From Bactrocera neohumeralis (taxonomy: Eukaryota; Arthropoda; Insecta; Diptera; Tephritidae): a stretch of 64,000 nucleotides of DNA. The notes beneath the pieces are model-generated. The model ran no database searches. It was not told the origin of the DNA and saw nothing but the letters and a program-made list of their open reading frames with translations. The position numbers were made by a program, and so were the translations under genes. Within the stretch, counting starts at the first letter, position 1; each line of letters opens with the position of its first letter. Positions 33,578-46,080 of this stretch are shown here, one piece after another. The stretch lies in contig NC_065923.1 in NCBI RefSeq assembly GCF_024586455.1, positions 54,777,237 through 54,841,236 on the forward strand, given 5' to 3'.

Positions 33578-34260
33578 GGGGCTATGTTTAGTGTGACGAT
33601 AAAAATTTTCATTTTCGTGAATTTTTTAATACCCCCCTCGAGAAGTACACGATTGATTTTCGAAGAACGTTTTTAGCTATATTCAAAGCCTTTTTTTACA
33701 AAAATATTGAATAATAACGGAGTTATGTGCTGTCTGCGGAAGTGCCGAAAAACATGATTCCGGTCGAATGTGTAGCTGAAAAAAAAATTCAAAATGTTTA
33801 TTAAACTTAAATATATTTTCTATACAATGAACTACGATATTTGAAAAATTTCAAAAATTAAGAAAATGGCGCAATTTAAAAAAAAAAAAATCGTTTTTTT
33901 AGGTAAAAAATTGTTGTTTTTTTAATGCCAAATTGACAATTTTCAACCAATCAAAAAGATCGTAGTCCATTGTATAGTAAATGTATTCAACTATACCCAG
34001 TTTTAATTTGAAGTCGATCGGTAAATTTCTCGTTGAGTTATGACGCCAGCAATTTTGAAAAATGTCGTTTCGAGAAAAACGCGTTTAAAGTTTCACTTAC
34101 GTATGTTTGCACCTCCGTGCGGTCGCTTTTTAGAACGCTGCCATTAAAAAAATATTCAAGATACGACCTTGCCGATTTCACAGGATATTTTTGAATATTT
34201 AAACTATCGAAAAAGGCAAAAAGAAAAGATTTGTTTTGAAAGTGTCACACTGGACGCCAA
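33578..34260. mobile_element. TTAA-flanked MITE C
   Basis: A 683-bp non-coding element with TTAA at 33574-33577 and 34261-34264. The left end reads GGGGCTATGTTTAGTGTGAC; the right end, reversed, reads TTGGCGTCCAGTGTGAC, so the outer bases have diverged but AGTGTGAC is kept on both sides. The interior is the same as MITE D, including 'gaaaaatgtcgtttcgagaa' and 'aaacgcgtttaaagtttcac' (about 34050-34098). Confidence 0.82.
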
Positions 34261-34264
34261 TTAA

Positions 34265-36700
34265 AAATTAATAAAATAGTTTTTGGAGGCGATCATTATT
34301 CAATTTAAAATGAGACTATCAAGAGAGCATTTTTACTATGTGCGTGGCTTCTGGCCTTACCCTTTAGACTGTTATTACACTTTTGGTTTGGTTCAGGGAA
34401 TAAAATGTGTTACAAAAATCGTTAGCTTATAGAAAAAACTATTATACTTGTATTCGTGTTGCGAAAGTATAAAAATTGTATGTATGTACATATATCTTCA
34501 GTGGGTATAGCAAGTGCGTAAATCTTAGGTATCAGTCTTTCAAAGGCGATTTGATATCTTCATCTTGACCTGGACAAAGTAGTTATATACGCGGTCAAGA
34601 AAGGATTTTATTAAAAACTTGGCTAAATTGTATTTTAAACCAAATGAAAATATTTTGCAAAAAAAAATGGAAAAGTTGAAAGCTGAAGTCTTTAAAATGT
34701 TCAAAACAAGAAAGGCACATTCATAAAAAAACTTTCCTCGCTGTGCGTTACAGTTCATTATGAAACAATGAAGCACAGGGCATAAGAGGTATGACACAAT
34801 GAATGCTTTGCCTTCAGTGCTTCTTTCCAATAAAAATGGTGACTGTTGCTTGGCAAAGCGTAAAAGATGAGAGGTGCCCAACATTTTGCTCGGCTTCGCG
34901 TTAAAAACTTTTACGTACTCATACAAACTCACACAAAAGCGTTCAACGAACTTTTCTGTCAAAACAACTGTCTAACGTAAAGCGAAACAAAGGTTCTATG
35001 TGAATTGGCCAGAAGTGTCAAACCGCTTGTATTATTTATATAATCCTAAAATTTACTTAAAATGATATGAAAGAGTGACGTTATGTTTTCCATAAAATCC
35101 GATTTTAACAATTTTTTCAAAAATCCTCGTTTACTCTTGTTGATATTTCTCTTCTCTACCATAATCAGATATAGCAAATGGTATGGGATGTGTTTGTCCA
35201 CGTTCACTTTTGTATAAACTAATTTCAATAGCATACGCCCTGTAGCCGCTATTCTTCTCATACAACATAACAATATAAACAACAAAAAGGAATCAAAATT
35301 AAATTCATGACCCTCTTTATTTTTCTTTCATATATTATTTTGCAAATGCAAAAAAGCAATCGAAAGTAAAGTTGTCAGTCAATATGCGCAGCTCAGAACA
35401 AACTTGCCCTTACCACCTCTTAGAAGTCAACAAAACAAACTGGCAATGATACCAGCCAACCAACCAGCTATTCATAAACACCACAACGCGCATTGCAGTG
35501 GCGAACAAAAGTCATCATAATGTCAAACGATGGGCATAAAAAACAAAGTGGAACAAGTAGGAGAAACTGCCAGTAGCTCTACTGATAAGACACAGGCAAG
35601 TGCCACCCCAAATGTAGCCTCACGCCTGAAAGCATGCTACGGCAACACGCTCACACACTTTCGTCATTATCATCTTCTCGTTATTGTTTTTCTTTTTGTT
35701 GGCGTTGGTTATTCGTAATGGCAGCAGTATTGTTCACGGAATTGGTTTAGTTTTGTAAAGCCCTGTAGGAATTTTTTAAGCAGACAATTGAACGCTGACT
35801 CAAACTTTTAATAGTTCAAAGAAAATTCGGTCATAAGAGTTTATGTCAAGTAACCGCGTCTCCTATAGAAGCGCGAAAGTACCAGGAAGTACATGTTTTA
35901 CGAAGTATAAATAAAGCACAGAATCTAGAGTATCGTCAAACCTTATAAAGGACACGTGTGTAGTTATGAATAAGATAACTTTTCCACAGGGTATAATATA
36001 GTTATTTCTATGTACGTGCATGCAAACCGTGGCCAACGCAGTAGGCGTGAGACAAGGTCATTTTCTGCCAAGTCGTCAGCCACCCTTAGTTTTTAGCACA
36101 TTTTGCTTCTTATTTTTCTTCGTAATACTATATTTTATGAGCTGGCACCACAACGCAGACATTGTATGGCCCTCAGCAAATATTTGGGTACACCATTGTC
36201 TCTTGACCGCCGTCTGCGGTTTCCATTCAGCAAAGTTTGTCTGTTTGTCTCGGCAATTTTCTGCGTTTAACCTCAAACAACAGTTCAATGAGCAATCGCA
36301 CATACTGGCCGATTTGCTAAAATAAGTATTTATACAACCAAGATGTCAAGTATGTGGGCACCTACAGCTCTTTCATTTCACGTACTGAATTTATACCAGT
36401 GGCGAGGAAAATGAATTTGCTGGAAGACGTTTATTTGATTTTCAGGGTTTTTCCTCGAAACTTCGAATGAATTTATTTGTTTAATGTCAGTAAAAATAGG
36501 TCATTTAATATATACAAGATAATGTATTTTTGAACATCTGTGGTGTTTTATGCTGCAAGAAGTAAAATTGGTTTATATCTCCCTTAATCCATAAATATTG
36601 AAATACATTGCGGAATTTCCACTATAAGATCTATAAGAAGCATTGTGGAAAGCCGAAAGAGTTATTCTACCAACCTACGTAAGTATTTTTGGGGTAAAAA
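34265..36700. other. Intergenic, no gene recognised
   Basis: None of the dispersed repeats is seen. 34700-34960 and 35380-36300 have a more balanced base composition than their surroundings. The longest frames (34540-34962 minus, 36020-36325 plus) lack recognisable domains and have no neighbouring exons that extend them. Possibly single-copy regulatory sequence. Confidence 0.45.
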
Positions 36701-36719
36701 AAAATAATTTTTTGTTGAT

Positions 36720-37880
36720 TATAGAAGTATGCACCTTTTCAGGTCTTCGCCGCCGTATTTGAAAAGCTCGTCCGGTAATTCTGGCGAGTAAATGCTATTC
36801 GAACCTAATCATAGTCGGGCGATGGAATATCTATTCCAACGTCATCGATTGGGGAATCGGGTTCGCCATCTCCAAATGTTACACTTTCACTGCCCTTCAG
36901 TAGGCTGGAGAAGTGTTGCCTTCATAACTTCAGTATTCTATGATCATCAGCCACTAGATCATCACTTTGGGACCTACAAGCGCTCCGGTCATGAAACCTT
37001 CCATTAGTTGCCGCATCTTTTCGTGGAATTTTCGAGCATTACCGCTGGCCAGCTTCTAAGCGATTCATACTCATGCATTTCAGCCTTTGAAGACGGCCAA
37101 GTTGCTTGATGAATTTTGTTGTACTGGAATCTAATTCTACAGACAATCATATTTCGGGCCCTTACGAAATTAATCAGTCTCAACTCATTTGGAGAGGTTT
37201 TGCTATGGAGGCTGAATTTTTGCCTGTTGCTCTTTGCCCACTCTGGCATTAAAATCCAAAATAATTTTTATATCGTTGCGGAGGATGTTGTCATAAGCGC
37301 GCTCCAACCACTCATAGAAGTCGTCCTTCTCTTTATGTTGAAAAATTTTGCTCTGCTGTGGACTGTGGCTAGACGCTCATCCGCCGGAGTGAATGCCACG
37401 ACTCGACAACTGTGTCTTTCTCCAACCACATATCCCACATCGAATTTGTGCACCTTTATATGCTCACTGTAGTAAATGCTACAAGGACCTACTCGCCTCA
37501 GTCCTTGCCTCATTGGGAGTGGTTTATACGTGGCGGGTACCAAAGCCAGCGCATAACCTCGATTGGCGAGTAGTATAAAGTTGTATACACATTTATATAG
37601 CGAGCCGCTTGTTTCAAGACTGACGCCCGCACCTCGGGTGAACAGACGCTGCAAGTAGAGTTCAGCGAAGCTTTAAACCGAATATGTCGGAGTGGCTCGG
37701 CTGAAGCTTTCTCTCTTTTAGCCGTGACCCCAAGCTCCAGACGGGTTGGCTACCGCATGTTATACAAGTACATGGGTTACTTACGTTTCCAGGTTGCGCG
37801 ACGAGAACGGAATAGTAGAAAATAGGTACAGCCCTGCGACTGTAACTGCTTACCCAGAAGCATGACTATACCCTATTACA
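36720..37880 (-). mobile_element. RTE-type LINE relic, 5' UTR and endonuclease part
   Basis: Minus strand. From about 37880 down there is a leader-like region, then an endonuclease reading RRVGPCSIYYSEHIKVHKFD and VVGERHSCRVVAFTPADERL (about 37370-37500), with a shifted frame for the next part. 'NELRLINFVRARNMIV' and 'IHQATWPSS' (about 37090-37190) jump straight to 'KAEMHEYESL', so the C-terminal endonuclease section and part of the linker are deleted. A worn segment before the reverse transcriptase follows down to 36720. Frameshifts and stops mean no product. Confidence 0.8.
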
Positions 37881-37899
37881 TCCCATACGAACTGTATTC

Positions 37900-38440
37900 C
37901 ACGAATTCGCTATGTGGGGCTTGAACAATTTTGATCCGGTTTCGGAAATTTCTAAATTCCAGATGACTTACCTCAAAGAAACTATAATAGTCTTGCAATA
38001 TTTATATTATCGACCATATGTGTCACCTAAAACTAGTGGATATTAAGAATCGAAACGGTTCAGGGGATGGAATATTTGGAACCCTGTAGCTATAATTGAC
38101 CTTTTTCGGCAAATATCGGTCTATGTGTGAGATATATAATTGTCATTCCGGGATGATCCGTTTCTGACAATAGTATATCTTTTGTGCCAGAAATGAGTTG
38201 AATCGGGTAAATCATTCCTTTATCTCTCATATACCTAATATAAAGATTTTAGAACTTCCGACAAAAACTTGGCCTAGCCTCCATAAAACTATTATCAGGA
38301 TTTTCGGTCATCCGACTGGTATGTGAGGTAACATTTTATTAGTACGAGCTTAAATGTAGCAAATTTCCAAATGTTGCAAGAAAATGAAATGTTCGGTTAC
38401 ACCCAACCTGAGCCCGTTCTTACTTGTTTGTGCTTATCTC
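37900..38440 (-). repeat. R1 copy, reverse orientation, with 5' terminus
   Basis: Ends at 38380-38436 with 'atgttcggttacacccaacc', then 'cttacttgttt', the reverse complement of the R1 terminus seen at 30046. The interior ('aaatatcggtctatgtgtga', 'ctcatatacctaatataaag') matches 39240-39380. Non-coding. Confidence 0.65.
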
Positions 38441-38449
38441 GCACGGCCC

Positions 38450-38965
38450 CCTTTTTACTTCAATCCCCTGTACCAAATTACAATATTATATATAAATTTA
38501 CTTTGTTACGGCACTTTATAGGTTTTCGATTAATTTAAAGACGTGGTAGTGGTCTGATTCCATACATCTACGAACCCATCCTCTTTTTGCAAGGGAATAC
38601 GCGTAACATGTTGCATAAAGATATCTTAATTTTTAATCAAGTTATCGCTTGCACATACGGACGGACAGACATGCAGTTACGAGCATTTCAACTCTTGTCA
38701 TCATCCCGTTTAATTTATTTATATGTGACCTGGTCTACGAAAAGAAGAAGAAAACGTGCGAAAACTAGTTTTCTGGGAAACACCGTTATCTCGTTATTTC
38801 TCCGTTCACCGTTATTTCTCGTTATCCCATTAATTTTGACACCTAAGCCCCCTTTCCGTAGACCAGGTCACATATAACCCTATATCTAACTCGATTATTT
38901 TGATGTGACGCAAACAACAGGTGAACAAAACTCTAATACTCTGTAGCAACAAGTTGCAAGAATGT
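38450..38965 (+). repeat. R1 3' part, interrupted by a MITE
   Basis: Contains 'ttataggttttcgattaatt', 'cgcttgcacatacggacgga', then, after an inserted MITE, 'tataaccctatatctaactc' and 'tactctgtagcaacaagttgc'. The last block is the R1 3' end. Together with the minus-strand copies on both sides it makes a head-to-head cluster. Confidence 0.65.
38724..38874. mobile_element. 151-bp MITE inside repeat R1
   Basis: A short element with inverted ends TGTGACCTGGTCTACG (left, from 38724) and CGTAGACCAGGTCACA (right, to about 38873), flanked by TATA on both sides. The R1 sequence on the two sides is continuous in other copies, which shows this is an insertion. The interior repeats 'ccgttatctcgttatttctc'-like sequence. 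No coding capacity. The TA-rich site fits a Tc1/mariner-type duplication, but the superfamily is not proven. Confidence 0.75.
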
Positions 38966-38989
38966 GAAAATGTTGAGTTAGAATTTAAC

Positions 38990-39660
38990 TTGAACTATTG
39001 AGAGAAACTGAATGGATTATGATCGAATTTGGTATCTACATATATCGATCACTTTCAACCAGATTTGGTACACGCCAGTATCAACTCCGTTTTATATTAC
39101 AGTGCGCCTGCTTTCCTTATAACACAATTTTAAATTCCATCTGATTCTTTCACTTTCCAATATTTGTACGAATATGCCTTTAAGGTTTGCCACCTGATGA
39201 TCAGAAATTGTCAAAATCGGATAATAAGTATTGAACCCCCCGATACCGAAAATATCGGGCAGTCTGTGAGATATATGAATGAAATTCGGGAAAAAACCTT
39301 CTAATAATATGCCGTATGTCAAACATGGGAAGAATCGAATTAATACTGTCCTTAGCCTCCTTATACATAATATAAAGATATACGAACTTTCAGTAAACTT
39401 TATACCGTATATATCGCTCAATATGTAATTTAACTTAATGAACTTGAAGGAGCGTGTTTCTCTGTATTTTAACCGGAAAGTATTTTCCCGGCTTTGCAGG
39501 AGTATAAAATGTTCGGTTTCATCCGAATTTAACTCTCCCTTACTTGTTTAACATACAGTTTTGAACACCTGCTTACTACTATTCGGCTTTGACGTATGAA
39601 AATTGCGGGAGTTTAAAAAGTTCGGTTACACTCGAATTTAGTCCTCCAAACTTGTTTCAA
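38990..39660 (-). repeat. R1 copy or copies, reverse orientation
   Basis: R1 termini in reverse at about 39495-39552 ('gagtataaaatgttcggttt', 'cttacttgttt') and again, more worn, at about 39600-39657 ('aaaaagttcggttacactcg'). The interior module at 39060-39160 ('accagatttggtacacgcca', 'ataacacaattttaaattcc') also occurs near 54700-54820. Confidence 0.6.
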
Positions 39661-39669
39661 ACTGATTTT

Positions 39670-40880
39670 TATTGGAAGGCTATGTTAAGACTTGGGCATA
39701 CAGCATAATAAGCTGCTCAAAATGGCTTTAGTACCCTCATTTACGAAAAAAGATTAATACACCAAATGTCTAATAAATATATATACATACTATACACCAC
39801 GATTGTATGTATATGAGAGTACTGAAATTCACATCTTCTTATGTAATAAAATAGCAAGGAAGGAGTTAACGGTTCCTTCAAATGTGCTTTGTACATTTTT
39901 TATCAAATATGTCTTCTAGGTACATAACGTAAACACATTTGTATATTCATATTTTTTATCAGGATACAATGAATAAAATATGTATGTGTAACCGGTGAAC
40001 TGATGAATTTAGTACCCATATTAAAATGGGACGAATATAATTTCCATGTATGTATGTATATAGTACATATTTTGTTGTAAATTTATATTCGACGGTAGTT
40101 CCATAAGGACTAGTTAGCTTAAAAAAGAAAACGAAAACTTACGATTTATTTCTCAATATAATTTCCTCTATGCTCAATAACTTGACTCAGACTTGAAATT
40201 GGCGCAATCTGGTAGCACTTTGTAGCATACAAAACAGCTGACTGTTTTTCCCTTCGCCAATTCTTCTTTGGGCTTCGAGTTTATTGGGCGATTTCCTTCC
40301 AAAAACAACAATCACCGGCAGATATTTTCCATCTTTCTAAAAATCCTATACCTAAGTATTCCAATTGAAAATATGACAACAATCATTTATGAGAAGAAAG
40401 ACATACTTTCGCTTGGTGAGACAGAGCCATTATTAGACTGCCCTAGTACAAACATATACATACATATGTACATATGCATAAAAGACATACATATTAAACT
40501 TGTGCATTAGTTTCCATTTATAAGAGGATATTGGAAGCTATTAATCAATTCAGATGCTCAAGGAAAAGAAAATTGAAAATTGATCATATTCAGTTGTATA
40601 AAGTCAAAACATATTTATGTATAGTTTCATATTTTGTGTTGGTACATACTACATAAGTATGTAGAAGCGCTATAAATATGATACATAAATCAGAAAGAAT
40701 TGAATATATCATAAGCGTCAATATTATTTTTAATACCCAGAGTGAACCTTCGCTTCAGATTTCTATTTTATTTTTACGTACAAAGGTGTACATATGAAAT
40801 ACATAAATACTCGTTACAAGAAAGCAGCAGAAAAATACATATATAAATCTTACTACGTCGGACTTTTGAATAATAAATGC
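39670..40880. other. Intergenic, nothing recognised
   Basis: AT-rich sequence with several ACATACATATGT tracts. No gene or repeat family member identified. Confidence 0.5.
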
Positions 40881-40894
40881 AATTGAATATAATA

Positions 40895-41250
40895 ACAACA
40901 AGTATAGAAGGGTTAAGTTCGGGTGTAACAGAACATTTTATACTCTTGCTGGCTAAATACCTTCAGGTGTTGGCATTATTCGAAAATGTAGCGAAAGGGG
41001 TCAGCTTCATTGTTCGAGGAAATCGTGAATGGATTACAATCAAAGCGAAAATTAAACTAAATCACCCTCAATCCCTCTATTAACATGCCAAATTGCTCTC
41101 AAGGTTGCATTAAGGTCAAATTTTCACCCAAATCTATTCATTTTAAGTCCAAAGATACACTGTTATTAATAAAATACACTCTCTCTTTTCATTGAGATAA
41201 CTCAGATATACACTGTGAACTATTAATATAAATCTGGTGTTATAATATAT
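40895..41250 (+). repeat. 5' end copy of dispersed repeat R1
   Basis: Begins 'acaagtatagaagggttaag', 'ttcgggtgtaacagaacatt', 'ttatactcttgc', then 'attgttcgaggaaatcgtga', as in the copy at 8785. Later 'ccaaagatacactgttatta' matches 28975-29000. The frame at 40877-41083 is incidental. Confidence 0.65.
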
Positions 41251-41254
41251 ATGA

Positions 41255-43575
41255 TATAAGGTAAACAAAAAACGACCTTTTCTTTTTTTATACTGTCGGC
41301 TGGGAGCTGTGTTTTATCCATACAAGCAAATAGTAGATTTTGTCTATTTAGTACCATATGACATATGTATATCTGATAAGATTTAGAAAGAGGGCAGCTC
41401 AAAAATTACTCAAAATGCCTAACTGCAAAATAAGTTGAGTGTTATGCTATGTGTTATATGTACAAACAGAAATTCAATAATCAGTTTACTCTTGGGGCCA
41501 TATTCTTTGTACTCAATTGCTTTGGCTCACTCCAATACACGTAATATTATTTTGTTGTTTCAAATTTAGTTTTTCTGATTATAAAAACCAAGAAAAAATA
41601 GGTATTATTAATTCGACTTTGACCCAATAACAAATCATATTAAGCAATAATTGCGAACTAATAAATGCTGCTTGCTTATTATCTGAATAATTCTTAACCT
41701 AATTCTGTTAAAATAAAATTGACTACATATTTTTACTTTAAACTACTTATTGTTTAATGATTCCTTAAAATCTTTTAAGATGTTTTATTGCATAAGGAAC
41801 TTCCCAAAAATAAACAAAAACACAAATAATGTTCAAAAGTCGATAAATAGAAGTCGACTCTCCACGCGGCCCGACTTCACAATATGAGACCGAACGCGCG
41901 GGTAGGTTTATGTTGACTTTTAAACATGTCTACTCTACACTTCAATTTTCGTTGAAGAATGTACATATGTATGAATTGGGTGCCATTTTTAGTATCCTGT
42001 TTTAATTGAAAAATTTATGTACCCGTATGTAAGTTCCCTTATATTCCGCGAATTCATTTTCATCGATTTTCCATAGTGAATAAGATTTTACAGGGTGTCA
42101 ACTAATATACAAATATTAATTTATTAAAATCACTCTAGCCGTTAAGTTGTGAAGAAATCACAAACATACGCACTTATAAACTTTCGCCTTTATAGTAGTA
42201 GTGTGATAGCATGTCCTGATGCCTAAAAGTTACAAAATAGGGTCACTACTGTTCCTGCCCTGATGTCTTTGAAAAATTAAGTGAATGTGTAATATCGAAT
42301 AAAATCAGTCCACCAATTACCTCAGCACCCATATACTACATACATGTATGTATAATGACTTTAATTATCATTGCAGATTTCATGCCGGTCAGTGTTTGAG
42401 TTATTTTAATAAAATTGCGTTCAAAAGTTAATGCAATGAGTCAAGACCTTCCCCAAGCCTAATATACATTTTAAACCCTTTATCGTTCAACATGGACCAA
42501 CTCTTTGGTTGACTCCTTCCTCATACACCCAATATATTAAATTTAGAAATTTTGGTTGTGTTTATGTGTGTATATCACATATAAATATCTCGTTTCAGTT
42601 AACTAGGTTGATTATAATATAAGCCAATTCCTCCAAAAGTTCTATGATTTTTATGTTTCATAATTTCAGAATTGTCTGAAAAACCTAATACACAACATCA
42701 TATGGAAAAGTAATATCGGTAAACTACCAAGTTTAATTTCATTGCATTTGTATTAAAATATTATATCACTTTATACTACAAATTATGTACATACATACAT
42801 ATTATATGTGTGTATATACCATATAAGCAAAATCTACATATTCTAGTATGTATGTAAAGTGGAAAATTCTTCATTCTAAACAATCAATTTTCTGGTAACT
42901 CTCCATTAACACATTATCACCTAATCTCGTGTAATAAATTTTAAAGGTAAATTCTTCAACATTTGTAACATTTTATCATTTTCTACAAAAAACCGCACAT
43001 TCCCTGAGAGCAAAATAAGATCTATTTTTACACATAAAAAGTACTTCGACTAGGGTTGGTGTCAGCGGGCAGGATAACGACGATGGTATTAAAGATAAGA
43101 GTATAGAAAGTGTGGCAAATTAGTACTGTGTTGCTAACATTTTTTATGTGCTTTGTATTGTTTGGAATTGGGGGAGGAATAAGAAGACGGAAGCCTCAAG
43201 CTCTGCGTTAGATTAACAAAAACATGCTAGCAGCGGTAACGAAGCCCAAAAAAAATCACATTAAATCGTATTTTCGTAAACTGTAAACACATAAGCACAT
43301 ACTCATGCTCTCTCCACCAACTCTTCTCTCTTCCTGCCCGTTTCCATAAGAAATTCAATAACGTTTTTCATTTGCGGTCTCACTTTGTCGAAAGCTTGAG
43401 AAAATTTCTTTTATACAAACAACAGAACACCAATCTATTAACGTACGCATTGCACTCCCTAAATACTCATAGAAGATGGTGAAACGAATTCGCTTAAGGA
43501 AAGCTCAAGTAGCAAAGAAATTCGGCAGCACACATGTGTATACTTTTTAATTCGGCTTTAACTACTCAAGGGCTG
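41255..43575. other. Intergenic, nothing recognised
   Basis: Mostly AT-rich sequence with no supported gene, transposon or repeat. A slightly GC-richer patch lies at 41860-41930 and 43050-43560 looks non-repetitive. Confidence 0.5.
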
Positions 43576-43580
43576 ATGGA

Positions 43581-43912
43581 AACAAGAAGAAACGTTCACG
43601 TCGGTTGCATGGCGCCTATAATACCCTTCACAAATGAAAAAGTTTTCCATAGAGCAACTTAATTTTGATCGTTCAGTTTGAATGTCATCTATATGCTATA
43701 GTGGCTTGATATCGGCGGAGATGTCTACATCGATTAAGTTCATCACACTGATAATTTATATGTACATATATATACAAATGACAGATAAAGAATATGTTCA
43801 TGTAATGTGAACTGGTGGTATTAACTTACATACGTATGTACATACATAAGTATATCCATAAATAATTTATAAGGCCTCCGACGTTTTCTTCTATACCCTG
43901 TTCAGGGTATAA
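43581..43912 (-). repeat. Dispersed repeat R2, reverse orientation, shortened
   Basis: From 43581 ('aacaagaagaaacgttcacg', 'tcggttgcat') through 'tataatacccttcacaaatg' and 'aaaaagttttccatag', to the palindrome-like 'tataccctgttcagggtata' at 43893-43912. This is the reverse of the arrangement at 46081-46603, with the middle deleted. Confidence 0.7.
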
Positions 43913-44259
43913 AAATGAGTGCGTATCAGAAGTAACTCATTTTTACGTTTCCATGTGCGTTGAACATTCTCTGTCATGGATTTCTTTATTTACATACATA
44001 TGCTCATATTATACTATACATATATGTATATATGTACATATATGTATGTATCATATATGTATATATATGTTTGTGGAGATATAGGACTTCGAGTGTTCAT
44101 ATCCATTGCAAAAGTATGTACATATGTACATATGCGAAAGGTAGTCTTGTGTTTGAGTCTTGCTCACTTTGACTACACAGGTAGACAACTTTTTTTGTTT
44201 TGCGCGTGGCTTCTATTTAATTTCCAGTACAAAAAAAGAGACATTTCTATATTTTATGA

Positions 44260-44752
44260 TAGGTTGTCAAAAAAGTCTTGCGGTATCTTCGCTAGTTGGC
44301 GCTGAAAGCGCGTAGTTCTTTCACGCGCTAACACGTGTTTGATTGATTGTCGTTTCTTTTAAGTCGTTCGTGAGTTATAGCGTCGCAAACATGGAGCAAA
44401 ATAAAGAGAAAATACGGCATATTTTACAGTACCACTACGATAAAGGCAAAAGTGCATCTCAAGCCGCCAATAAAATGTGTGCAGTTTATGGACCCGATAC
44501 AGTTTCCATTTCCACCGCACAACGATGGTTCCAACGTTTTCGTTCTGGTGTAGAGGTGGTCGAAGATGCGCCACGCTCCGGAAGGCCTGTCGTCGAAAAT
44601 TGCGATAAAATCGCTGAATTGGTCGAAAGAGACCGGCATAGTAGCAGCCGTAGCATCGGTCAAGAGCTGGGCATGAGTCATCAAAAATTCATTTCAATTT
44701 CAATAAAAAAAAAAATTCAATAAAAATACCGCAAGACTTTTTTGACAACCCA
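44260..44752 (+). mobile_element. Internally deleted mariner (mellifera-like)
   Basis: About 493 bp. The left end GGTTGTCAAAAAAGTCTTGC at 44262 is repeated exactly, inverted, at the right end (25 bp identical, GGT...TAT). Ends of this type and the encoded N-terminus fit the mellifera-like mariners. The transposase is cut after about 98 residues and joined to the 3' non-coding tail. TA duplications are not clean (TA on the left, CA on the right). Confidence 0.85.
44391..44723 (+). pseudogene. Truncated mariner transposase, N-terminal part only
   Basis: From the ATG (MEQNKEKIRHILQYHYDKGK) the frame encodes the two helix-turn-helix regions (SASQAANKMCAVYG, STAQRWFQRFRSG, VEDAPRSGRPVVEN, RSIGQELGMSHQ). 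It then runs into 'KFISISIKKKIQ', translated from 3' non-coding sequence, and stops. All three catalytic Asp residues are lost through an internal deletion. If expressed, the 110-residue product could at most bind the ends of related elements. An in-frame ATG at 44343 lies in the mariner leader. Confidence 0.85.
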
Positions 44753-44759
44753 TTATTAT

Positions 44760-46075
44760 TCTTATTTAAGCAAATATGTACATATGTATGTATGCGAAAG
44801 GACGATTGCAAAACGAAAATATTTACTTTTGAATAGATAGTATCACTTGCATCATTGTGTACGATAGTATGTGTTTGCACATTGCACATACATATGTAAG
44901 GTGTTGCATAATTTTGTTTCCTGGAACAGCCAGTACAACCAGAGTCTTCGAGAACTTGGAAAAGAGACACTTTTCGCTATATTTGCGGTTAATTTATTTA
45001 AGTGGGAGCGAAAAAGTATGATTTAAGTAAAAATTTAAAGATTTGCGAATCGTATTAAGCTTACTTCAATCTATATATTAAAAATCGGCACAAAAATAGG
45101 CTTGCAGATATACAGTTTATTTCCTCTTTCCTATAACAATTATTAACTATTTTGATAACTTTTATTAGGATATAATTTGTTACGTTTTATTGTAGGCTAG
45201 TACTTTCAAATATTTGAAGAATATTTTCTAAAGCATCCAGAAGCGAAATAAAAACTGGAATCTTTGTTGGCCCTCAATTAAAAAATTGTGGATTACTTAG
45301 TAATGAGGAGAACAAAGTCTGGAACAGGTTTAAGGCAGTAGAGCATTGTTTCCTGGGAAACCATAAACCTGGCAATTATGACGAGCTGACATAATTACAA
45401 ATTTCTCAATCATCGTATGTAGAATAACTCACAAGAAGCACATGCTACATTCTCATTTAGATAAATTTAAAGACAATATATGTATGTATGTATGATCTTA
45501 TTAGTGGAATAAAAGAACTCTTCCATCTAGGCGTGATGGAATTTGAGAGACGTTACCAGGGTAAGTATACAGAAAGCACAATTGGGGACTACATTCGGGG
45601 GTTAATAAGAAAAAAATAGGAGAAAAAAATAAGAAAAATAAAAATGTTCTTACAATCTATGTCTTTTAATATTTGTCATATTTTTACTTAGATGAATTTT
45701 TCCATTTTTTATGCATACATATGTATGTATGTACATAAGTGCAGATGCAGAACGTACTTTATTCTTATAAAAGCTGCAAAAATAAGGTACATATGTGTAA
45801 CCTGTGCGCGAAAATGCTGTTGGCCGGTGTTATTGACAATCGCATCATCACAGTTTGATAAAAATGAAGACAGGAAAATCTTTTCCACCATGTAAATTAG
45901 ATTAGTATTTACATACCATATGTATAAAAGCAAAGCTTATATACATATACATTAGAGCGAGTAAAAAACAAATGTTTTTTACTATTGGGACTCTGAAAAA
46001 TTGACACCTCTAAAAAGGCTTTCTTATTATGAGCTCTTGATTGTAATGGAAAGGACCTCCGTCTAACTGTTTTCT
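44760..46075. other. Intergenic, nothing recognised
   Basis: AT-rich sequence with TATGTATG tracts near 45480 and 45720. No supported gene or repeat member. Confidence 0.5.
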
Positions 46076-46080
46076 ATTTC

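Noticed and set aside
34540..34962. 140-residue minus-strand frame as a membrane protein
   Set aside because: Hydrophobic stretches come from A/T-rich codons; no start context, neighbouring exon or family resemblance supports it.
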